Shown here: positions 1 through 5,307 of the stretch, one piece after another
How positions within the stretch are numbered: position 1 is the stretch's first letter
Layout of the letters: each line of letters opens with the position of its first letter
Source: Oscillospiraceae bacterium
Lineage (GTDB): Bacteria; Bacillota; Clostridia; Oscillospirales; Acutalibacteraceae
NCBI GenBank assembly: GCA_015066165.1
Contig: SVOX01000095.1
Span: 1 to 6,103 of the forward strand
Direction of reading: 5' to 3'
DNA: 6,103 nucleotides
Notes under the pieces: model-generated
What the model was told of the DNA's origin: nothing
The model's input: only the letters and a program-made list of their open reading frames with translations
Databases searched by the model: none
Position numbers and translations under genes: made by a program

Positions 1-995
1 TTAACTGCAAAATCAATATTATTACGGCAAGTATAAAGACGTTCAAGTGAATTTTTTGCCTGTTCTATAATATCTACCGAATAGTTAATCGGGCTTCTAT
101 ACTGCGAAGAAATAAGGAAATAACGAATTGGCTCATAACCAACTTTTTCAGCCACGTCACGCACAGTAAAGAAGTTGTTAAGCGATTTTGACATTTTGTG
201 ATTGTCAACGTTGATAAATCCGTTATGCATCCAATAATGCGCAAAATCACAACCGTTTGCCGCTTCACTTTGTGCTATTTCGTTTTCGTGGTGTGGGAAA
301 ATAAGGTCTAAACCGCCACAGTGAATATCTATTGTTTTACCAAGGTATCTTCCTGCCATGGCTGAACATTCAATATGCCAACCGGGCCTACCGTTACCCC
401 AAGGTGATTCCCAAAACGGCTCACCCTCTTTGGCACTTTTCCAAAGGCAAAAGTCCATTGGGTCTTCCTTAATATCGGCACCGCCATCTACACGGTTACT
501 CGCGCCTTCTGCCAAATCTTCAAGAGGTTGATGCGAAAGTTTGCCGTATTCACCGAATTTTTTAGCACGGTAATATACGTCACCGCCCGATTCATAAGCA
601 TAACCCTTTTCAATAAGTGAAGAAATAATGCCCTGAATTTCAGCAATATTTTCGGTTGCTCTCGGGTGAACTGTTGCCTCTCTAACGTTAAGACCTTTAG
701 CGTCGGTCCAAAATTCACCTATAAATCTTTCAGCAACTTGGGGTACCGTTATACCTTCGGCATTTGCCTTGTTTATAAGTTTATCGTCAATATCGGTAAA
801 GTTTTGAACAAAATTCACCTTAAATCCACGCCATTCAAAATAACGGCGCAAAACGTCAAAAACACAAAGTGGTCTTGCGTTTCCTATGTGGATATAGTTA
901 TAAACGGTAGGACCGCAAGCATAAATCTTGACTTCGCCTTCGTTTATGGGTTTAAACTCATCTTTTTGACGGGTTAAAGTGTTAAAAATTTTCAT
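1..995 (-). CDS. cysS: Cysteinyl-tRNA synthetase (CysRS), C-terminus cut by window edge
   Basis: Class I aminoacyl-tRNA synthetase that charges tRNA-Cys with cysteine in the cytoplasm (EC 6.1.1.16). I translated 331 codons with no internal stop. The reading frame runs off the left edge, so about 130 to 140 residues are missing compared with the usual 460 to 470. The catalytic Rossmann fold is complete. It has CGPTVYN near residue 27, the HIGH-type signature HIGN at 36-39, and KMSKS at 267-271. The zinc site that selects cysteine is intact: C27, C210 (in WHIECSAM), H235 and E239 (in FPHHENE). The missing part would be the DALR anticodon-binding end. The ATG at 995-993 overlaps the cysE TGA as ATGA, and an AAAGGAG lies 8 bases upstream. 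The pairing with cysE is common in Firmicutes. Identification is very secure. Confidence 0.97.
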   Translation of the reverse strand, partial: MKIFNTLTRQKDEFKPINEGEVKIYACGPTVYNYIHIGNARPLCVFDVLRRYFEWRGFKVNFVQNFTDIDDKLINKANAEGITVPQVAERFIGEFWTDAKGLNVREATVHPRATENIAEIQGIISSLIEKGYAYESGGDVYYRAKKFGEYGKLSHQPLEDLAEGASNRVDGGADIKEDPMDFCLWKSAKEGEPFWESPWGNGRPGWHIECSAMAGRYLGKTIDIHCGGLDLIFPHHENEIAQSEAANGCDFAHYWMHNGFINVDNHKMSKSLNNFFTVRDVAEKVGYEPIRYFLISSQYRSPINYSVDIIEQAKNSLERLYTCRNNIDFAV

Positions 996-1621
996 TGTTT
1001 TTTCTCCTTTAAAAGTGCTTCGAGTTCAATGATTCGGCTTTCGAGCGAATCCATTTTTTGCTTAACAGGGTCGGGTATGTGAATTTGGTCAAGCGCAACA
1101 CGCTTACCGTCTTGACGGACAACCCTTGCGGGTACACCCACAACCGTTGAGTTTGGCGGAACTTCTTCAAGTACTACCGCACCTGCGGCAACACGTGAAT
1201 TATCCCCTATTTTAAACGGGCCCAAAACTTTTGCACCCGCACTTATCATAACGTTGTTACCAATAGTTGGGTGACGTTTACCTGTATCTTTACCCGTACC
1301 GCCCAAAGTAACGCCTTGATAAATGAGTACATCGTCACCTATTTCGGTTGTTTCACCTATAACCACGCCTGTTCCGTGGTCAATAACCAAGCGTTTGCCA
1401 ATTGTGGCGCCGGGATGAATTTCAATTCCTGTAATTCTGGCAGCCCTTTGCGAAACAAAACGTGCCAAGAACATTAAATTATGTTTATAATAAAAATGCG
1501 CTATTCTATGCATTCTTATTGCCTTAACACCGGGATATAAGAAAAATACTTCCCAAAAATTTCGTGCCGCAGGGTCACGTTCACGAACGGCGTTAACATC
1601 TTCAATTATTCGCTTAAACAA
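992..1621 (-). CDS. cysE: Serine O-acetyltransferase, short Gram-positive form
   Basis: Transfers acetyl from acetyl-CoA to serine, giving O-acetylserine, the precursor for cysteine synthesis (EC 2.3.1.30). The protein has 209 residues, close to the short Firmicutes form and well below the 273 of E. coli, which carries a longer N-terminal helical domain. Residues 1-60 are the remaining helical part (DPAARNFWEVFFLYPG motif). Residues 64-165 form the left-handed beta-helix of hexapeptide repeats. Catalytic elements are D81-H82 in IDHGTGVVIGET and H117 in GKRHPTIG. Residues 185-209 look like a charged coiled-coil tail. The start is a TTG at 1621-1619: the upstream frame is closed by an in-frame TAA at 1639-1637 with no ATG or GTG between, and the conserved N-terminus begins right at this codon. 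It lies 15 bases after pgsA and overlaps cysS by 4 bases. The C-terminal Ile that docks into CysK in enteric bacteria is absent (the protein ends KKQ). Confidence 0.96.
   Translation of the reverse strand: MFKRIIEDVNAVRERDPAARNFWEVFFLYPGVKAIRMHRIAHFYYKHNLMFLARFVSQRAARITGIEIHPGATIGKRLVIDHGTGVVIGETTEIGDDVLIYQGVTLGGTGKDTGKRHPTIGNNVMISAGAKVLGPFKIGDNSRVAAGAVVLEEVPPNSTVVGVPARVVRQDGKRVALDQIHIPDPVKQKMDSLESRIIELEALLKEKKQ
1004..1010 (-). promoter_or_regulatory. Ribosome binding site of cysS, inside cysE
   Basis: The minus strand reads AAAGGAG, 8 bases before the cysS ATG at 995. It lies within the last codons of cysE, where it encodes part of the Lys-Glu-Lys-Lys-Gln tail. It supports the chosen cysS start and suggests that cysS translation is coupled to cysE termination. 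Confidence 0.85.
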
Positions 1622-1625
1622 AAAA

Positions 1626-1631
1626 TCACCT
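1626..1631 (-). promoter_or_regulatory. Ribosome binding site supporting the TTG start of cysE
   Basis: The minus strand reads AGGTGA, four bases before the TTG at 1621. It is a moderate Shine-Dalgarno with short spacing, located in the 15-base gap after pgsA. It is the only plausible site for the TTG start. Confidence 0.6.
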
Positions 1632-1636
1632 ACTGT

Positions 1637-2227
1637 TTATTTTGCGTTTGCTATATATTGTCTTCCGCCCCAAATATAAATTGCGCCCGAAATAACACAA
1701 AGTACTGCCGAAAGCCAGAACAATGCGATAACTATTATATCGAGCACTGCAAAAGTACCGCTGCTTACTGCCACAAATTCATTAAAAGCATATACAGCCA
1801 AAGCAAAAATAATACCTACCATTTGGCTGACTGTTTTACATTTGCCCCACATATTTGCCGCTACAACCTTACCGCCTGCAGTAACCGCTACCAAGCGTAT
1901 AGAAGATACCGCAAATTCACGGAAAAGCACAATAAACGTGATAATAACTATTTGCCAAGCAAATTTGGTACCGCCATACACAAACATAAACCCTAAATAT
2001 GCCGAAGTTGTAAGCATTTTATCGGCAAGGGGGTCCATAAATTTGCCAAAATCGGTTACCATGTTATATTTTCTTGCCATATGACCGTCAATAGCATCTG
2101 TTACAGATGCCAAAGCAAACAAAACAAGTGAAACTGTGTAATGATAAGGAAAAGCCGTAAGCATAACCACCATAAAAACAGGTGTTGCTATCATTCGGGC
2201 AAGAGTTAATTTATTTGGGGTGTTCAT
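1637..2227 (-). CDS. pgsA: CDP-diacylglycerol--glycerol-3-phosphate 3-phosphatidyltransferase
   Basis: Membrane enzyme that makes phosphatidylglycerophosphate from CDP-diacylglycerol and glycerol 3-phosphate, the committed step to phosphatidylglycerol and cardiolipin (EC 2.7.8.5). The 196-residue length is normal. The CDP-alcohol phosphotransferase signature D-x2-DG-x2-AR-x8-G-x3-D-x3-D is complete: D44, D47, G48, A51, R52, G61, D65, D69. These aspartates bind the metal and the CDP-lipid. Hydrophobic stretches at about 10-25, 31-43, 71-85, 92-112, 135-152 and 160-186 fit the usual six membrane helices. The N-terminal NTPNKLTLARM is typical of PgsA, which favours it over other family members such as cardiolipin or phosphatidylserine synthases. 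The ATG overlaps the rimO TGA as ATGA, with AGGAGA 9 bases upstream. The rimO-pgsA neighbourhood is common in Clostridia. Confidence 0.94.
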   Translation of the reverse strand: MNTPNKLTLARMIATPVFMVVMLTAFPYHYTVSLVLFALASVTDAIDGHMARKYNMVTDFGKFMDPLADKMLTTSAYLGFMFVYGGTKFAWQIVIITFIVLFREFAVSSIRLVAVTAGGKVVAANMWGKCKTVSQMVGIIFALAVYAFNEFVAVSSGTFAVLDIIVIALFWLSAVLCVISGAIYIWGGRQYIANAK

Positions 2228-3549
2228 TCTTCAAGTTCTCCTAACAAATCATATTCTATTGAATCGTTTATTCTAACCTTTACAAACTCGCCTATAACTA
2301 ACGGACGGTTTGACATAAAGAAAATCTTTCCGTCAACTTCGGGAGCATCTGCGGTTGTTCTGCCAAAATAGCATTTGATATAATCGTCCCAACCCTCAAT
2401 TACCGCCTCCATAACAGAGCCGATTTTCTCTTGATTTTTTTCGGCGGCGATAACCGTTTGCATATCCATAATATTTTCCATACGGCAAACTTTAGTTTGC
2501 TCGTCTATTTGGTCGGGATATTCGGCGGCTATGGTATCTTCTTCTGCCGAATAAGTAAAACAGCCAAGACGGTCAAAACGGGTTTCTTTTACAAATTCAC
2601 AAAGTTCACAAAATTGTTCTTCCGTTTCGCCCGGGAAACCTGTAATAAAGGTTGTACGCAAGGTGATTTCAGGGATTTTAGCACGAATTTTATCAATAAG
2701 TGCTTTTATACTCTCTTTATCGTCTTTGCGGTTCATTCGCTTTAACACTTCACCGTTCACGTGCTGAAGCGGAATATCCAAATATTTCACAAGTTTTGGC
2801 TCGTTTGCCAATACTTCTAAAAATTCATCTGTGATTTTATCGGGATATGTATAAAGGGTTCTTATCCAATGAAGTTCATCAATTTTGCAAAGTTCTTGCA
2901 ACAGTTTTGAAAGCATGGGTTTGCCGTAAATATCGGTACCGTAGGCAGTTGTATCTTGAGCCACAACAATAAGTTCACGAACACCGCCTTTTGCGAGTTC
3001 TCGGGCTTCAGCCACACATTCTTCAATAGTACGGCTGCGAAGTGGTCCACGGATTTTTGGAATAGCGCAGTAAGTGCAACAATTGTTGCAACCTTCAGCA
3101 ACTTTTAAATATGTGCTAAAAGGATAACCGCCCAAAATACGTTTACCGTTTAAATCAAGGTCGGCCATGTCGCCAAACGAATTTTGCATTTTACCTTCAA
3201 TTGCCTCTTTTACAATTTCAGCAATTTTACCGTTAGAGCCAAGCCCTACGCAAACATCCACTTCGGGAATTTCTTCGGTTACGTCGTCTTTATACCGTTC
3301 AGCCAAGCAGCCCGTTACAACAAGTGCTTTTAAATTGCCCTCGTTTTTATATCGGGCGGCTTCGAGTATATTTTCAATTGCTTCTGCCTTTGCGTCTTCT
3401 ATAAAACCGCAAGTGTTAATTATAATTGCATCGGCTTGTGCCTCTTCTTCGGCAATTTCAAAACCTGCTTGTTTTAGTGAATAAAGCATTATTTCAGCAT
3501 CTACCTGATTTTTAGGACAACCAAGTGATACCATACTGATTTTATACAT
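2224..3549 (-). CDS. rimO: Ribosomal protein uS12 methylthiotransferase RimO
   Basis: Radical-SAM enzyme with two iron-sulfur clusters that adds a methylthio group to the conserved aspartate of ribosomal protein uS12 (EC 2.8.4.4). From the ATG at 3549 it is 441 residues, normal for RimO. The N-terminal UPF0004 domain has cluster cysteines C11, C47 and C81. SLGCPKNQVDAE is the RimO signature that separates it from MiaB and MtaB. The radical-SAM motif CxxxCxxC is at C154, C158 and C161 (GCNNCCTYCAIPKIRG), with an extra Cys at 157. Conserved YLDIPLQH (257-263) and GFPGETEEQF follow, then a C-terminal TRAM domain from about 371 ending in YDLLGE. A TTG at 3561 would add four residues (LRKI), but the ATG at 3549 has GAGGAAG five bases away and starts at the conserved N-terminus. 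It overlaps recX by 8 bases (ATGTATAA) and pgsA by 4. Confidence 0.95.
   Translation of the reverse strand: MYKISMVSLGCPKNQVDAEIMLYSLKQAGFEIAEEEAQADAIIINTCGFIEDAKAEAIENILEAARYKNEGNLKALVVTGCLAERYKDDVTEEIPEVDVCVGLGSNGKIAEIVKEAIEGKMQNSFGDMADLDLNGKRILGGYPFSTYLKVAEGCNNCCTYCAIPKIRGPLRSRTIEECVAEARELAKGGVRELIVVAQDTTAYGTDIYGKPMLSKLLQELCKIDELHWIRTLYTYPDKITDEFLEVLANEPKLVKYLDIPLQHVNGEVLKRMNRKDDKESIKALIDKIRAKIPEITLRTTFITGFPGETEEQFCELCEFVKETRFDRLGCFTYSAEEDTIAAEYPDQIDEQTKVCRMENIMDMQTVIAAEKNQEKIGSVMEAVIEGWDDYIKCYFGRTTADAPEVDGKIFFMSNRPLVIGEFVKVRINDSIEYDLLGELEE
2237..2242 (-). promoter_or_regulatory. Ribosome binding site of pgsA, inside rimO
   Basis: The minus strand reads AGGAGA, 9 bases before the pgsA ATG. 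It falls in the Leu-Gly-Glu codons near the end of rimO. It supports the ATG at 2227 and coupling to rimO translation. Confidence 0.8.
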
Positions 3550-4159
3550 AATCTTCCTCAAATTCTTCTATATAACTTTTAAGTGCTTCTCGCACCGCAC
3601 TGTAAGAAAAGCCCTTTCTCACAAGTGCTGCAAAAACCTTCTGTGCACCATTTTGAGCGCCCAGTTTCGTGCGGTATTTCTTTTCTAACAAATTTTTGAT
3701 TTGTGTTTGCTCGTCGGTTTCGGTTTCGCTTAAAACCTCTTTCGCCAAATCGTAAGCAACACCTTTTGTAAGCATTTTTTGCACCGCTTCACGCTTTGAA
3801 ACGTTGGCTTCCATTAAACGTTCGGCATAATTTTTGGCATATCGCCTGTCATCAAGAAGCCCCACTTCAACGTAACGTGCAATTACTTTAGCACACGCCT
3901 GTTTTGAAAAACCTGCGCGAACCAATTTATCAAAAAGTGCTTTTTCGGTATGGTCGTTTCGGTCTAAATACCAAACCGCACGTGATTTGGCTCTTTTGTA
4001 ATCAGACTCAAAAACCAAATCTTCAATGTTTTCTATTTCAACACCTTTTTTAAGGCATTTTTCATAGCAAACATCTTTATCAATTAAAAATTCACTTCCG
4101 TCTGACAAACAAATCTTCATCAAATGAAGTTTATCTTTTTTAATGTCAATTATTTGCAT
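3542..4159 (-). CDS. recX: Regulatory protein RecX
   Basis: RecX binds RecA filaments and modulates recombinase activity, usually limiting filament growth. The 205-residue protein is all-helical by appearance. The RecX core runs from about 55 to 198 as three tandem three-helix units. The first contains AVWYLDRNDHTEKALFDKL (61-79), the second VGLLDDRRYAKNYAE (99-113), the most conserved RecX signature, and the third RKGFSYSAVREAL (181-193). The first 50 residues form a basic/acidic N-terminal extension (LSDGSEFLIDKD) of the kind seen in Firmicutes RecX. The start ATG overlaps the recA stop by one base (TAATG). I see no good Shine-Dalgarno, so translation probably depends on ribosomes finishing recA. 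A second in-frame ATG (residue 14) also lacks a binding site. Position directly after recA is the classical arrangement and supports the call. Confidence 0.93.
   Translation of the reverse strand: MQIIDIKKDKLHLMKICLSDGSEFLIDKDVCYEKCLKKGVEIENIEDLVFESDYKRAKSRAVWYLDRNDHTEKALFDKLVRAGFSKQACAKVIARYVEVGLLDDRRYAKNYAERLMEANVSKREAVQKMLTKGVAYDLAKEVLSETETDEQTQIKNLLEKKYRTKLGAQNGAQKVFAALVRKGFSYSAVREALKSYIEEFEEDYV
3553..3559 (-). promoter_or_regulatory. Ribosome binding site that decides the rimO start
   Basis: The minus strand reads GAGGAAG, with GAGGA five bases from the ATG at 3549. The site overlaps the alternative upstream TTG at 3561, so that TTG cannot use it. It lies in the Glu-Glu codons at the end of recX. 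Confidence 0.75.
4115..4129. repeat. Short inverted repeat in the recX 5' region
   Basis: Six-base arms CTTCAT / ATGAAG surround a three-base loop, about 30 bases into recX. The downstream arm in the mRNA contains the in-frame ATG of Met14. It could fold as a small hairpin in the transcript, but an arm length of six is common by chance. Confidence 0.3.
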
Positions 4160-5292
4160 TAGTCGTCAACTGCAATGTCGATATCTATCGACTTTCTTGG
4201 CGATACAACCGGTTCGCTTGGCATAATAACGTCTTCTTCCACAACTTGTGCGGGTTCTTCTTTGCTTGTAATAATTGCCATAATTTTATCTTCAATTTCG
4301 GTAGCTAATTCTACATTATCTTCAAACAACTTCTTAACGTTATCACGGCCTTGACCAAGACGGGTTTCACCGTAGTAGAACCAAGCACCCGATTTTTTAA
4401 TAACACCTGTATCAACACCTGCGTCAACAATTTCGCCTGTGTGTGAAATACCGGTTCCGTACATAATATCAAATTCAGCAACTTTAAATGGCGGTGCCAC
4501 CTTGTTTTTAACAATTTTTGCTTTGGTATGAACACCAATTATATCGCTGCCGTCTTTAATTGACTCACCTTTACGAACGTCAATACGAACCGAAGAATAG
4601 AACTTAAGCGCTCTACCGCCTGTTGTAACTTCGGGGTTGCCGTACATAACGCCGATTTTTTCACGTAATTGGTTAATGAAAATTGCCGCACAGTTTGTTT
4701 TTGACAAAGCGCCTGTAAGTTTACGAAGCGCTTGCGACATAAGACGAGCCAACTGACCAACGTGGTTGTCGCCCATTTCACCCTCAATTTCGGCTTTTGT
4801 AACCAAAGCCGCAACCGAGTCGATAACAATTATATCAATAGCACCCGAACGAACCAAACTTTCAGCAATTTCGAGTGCTTGTTCGCCCGAATCAGGTTGG
4901 GAAACCAAAAGCGAATCAATATCAACGCCAAGGTTACCCGCATAAACAGGGTCGAGTGCGTGTTCAACGTCAATAAACGCCGCTGTACCGCCTGCTTTTT
5001 GTGCTTCGGCAACACAGTGAAGCGCTACTGTTGTTTTACCCGAAGATTCAGGACCGTAAATTTCAACAATTCGGCCCTTTGGAATACCGCCTATACCCAA
5101 AGCCACGTCAAGTGTCAAAGAGCCGGTCTTAATATGTTCAACGTTCATAGCGGCATTTTCACCAAGGCGCATAACCGCTCCCTTACCAAACTGCTTTTCA
5201 ATTTGGTCAATCGCAGTTTTTAATGCTTTTTGTTTTTCGTTTTCTTCGGTAACCTTTACTGCAGTTTTTACTTGTGCATTTTTTGAAGCCAT
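4159..5292 (-). CDS. recA: Recombinase RecA
   Basis: DNA-dependent ATPase that forms filaments on single-stranded DNA, performs homologous strand exchange and stimulates LexA self-cleavage in the SOS response. It is 377 residues, slightly longer than E. coli RecA (353). The extra length is about 14 residues at the N-terminus plus an acidic tail from 344 (rich in Glu, Asp and Val, ending AVDD). Visible motifs: Walker A GPESSGKTT at 80-88, catalytic glutamate E110 in FIDVEHALDP, Walker B IIVID at 154-158, loop L1 around EGEMGDNHVG (170-179), NQLREKIGVMYGNP (207-220), and loop L2 with VTTGGRALKFY (222-232). The only start is the ATG at 5292, because no other Met occurs before residue 41. AAAGGAG lies 8 bases upstream. 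It follows prmC after 13 bases and overlaps recX by one. No GAAC-N4-GTTC LexA box is visible just upstream. Confidence 0.99.
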   Translation of the reverse strand: MASKNAQVKTAVKVTEENEKQKALKTAIDQIEKQFGKGAVMRLGENAAMNVEHIKTGSLTLDVALGIGGIPKGRIVEIYGPESSGKTTVALHCVAEAQKAGGTAAFIDVEHALDPVYAGNLGVDIDSLLVSQPDSGEQALEIAESLVRSGAIDIIVIDSVAALVTKAEIEGEMGDNHVGQLARLMSQALRKLTGALSKTNCAAIFINQLREKIGVMYGNPEVTTGGRALKFYSSVRIDVRKGESIKDGSDIIGVHTKAKIVKNKVAPPFKVAEFDIMYGTGISHTGEIVDAGVDTGVIKKSGAWFYYGETRLGQGRDNVKKLFEDNVELATEIEDKIMAIITSKEEPAQVVEEDVIMPSEPVVSPRKSIDIDIAVDD

Positions 5293-5300
5293 AATCCTTA

Positions 5301-5307
5301 CTCCTTT
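5301..5307 (-). promoter_or_regulatory. Ribosome binding site of recA
   Basis: The minus strand reads AAAGGAG, 8 bases before the recA ATG. This is a strong site, as expected for an abundant protein. It partly overlaps the TAA stop of prmC (5308-5306), so prmC termination and recA initiation are close together. Confidence 0.85.

Noticed and set aside
709..820. Direct repeat CAAAATTCACCT at about 709-720 and 809-820
   Set aside because: It is a 12-base match in different codon contexts of cysS, expected occasionally by chance in AT-rich coding sequence; no further copies or flanking structure.
666..977. A 103-codon plus-strand open frame antisense to cysS
   Set aside because: The minus-strand frame is an unmistakable CysRS; the antisense product has no recognisable motif and no binding site that I can see.
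2431..2745. A plus-strand open frame antisense to rimO
   Set aside because: The sense strand encodes conserved RimO motifs throughout, and the antisense protein is low-complexity Phe/Lys-rich shadow coding.
3547..3561. Upstream TTG at 3561 as the rimO start
   Set aside because: The GAGGAAG site overlaps it and is well placed for the ATG at 3549, which begins the conserved MYKISMVSLGC N-terminus.
4732..5223. A 163-codon open frame on the plus strand, antisense to recA
   Set aside because: It lies wholly inside recA, the protein resembles no family, and such frames arise from the codon bias of the gene opposite.
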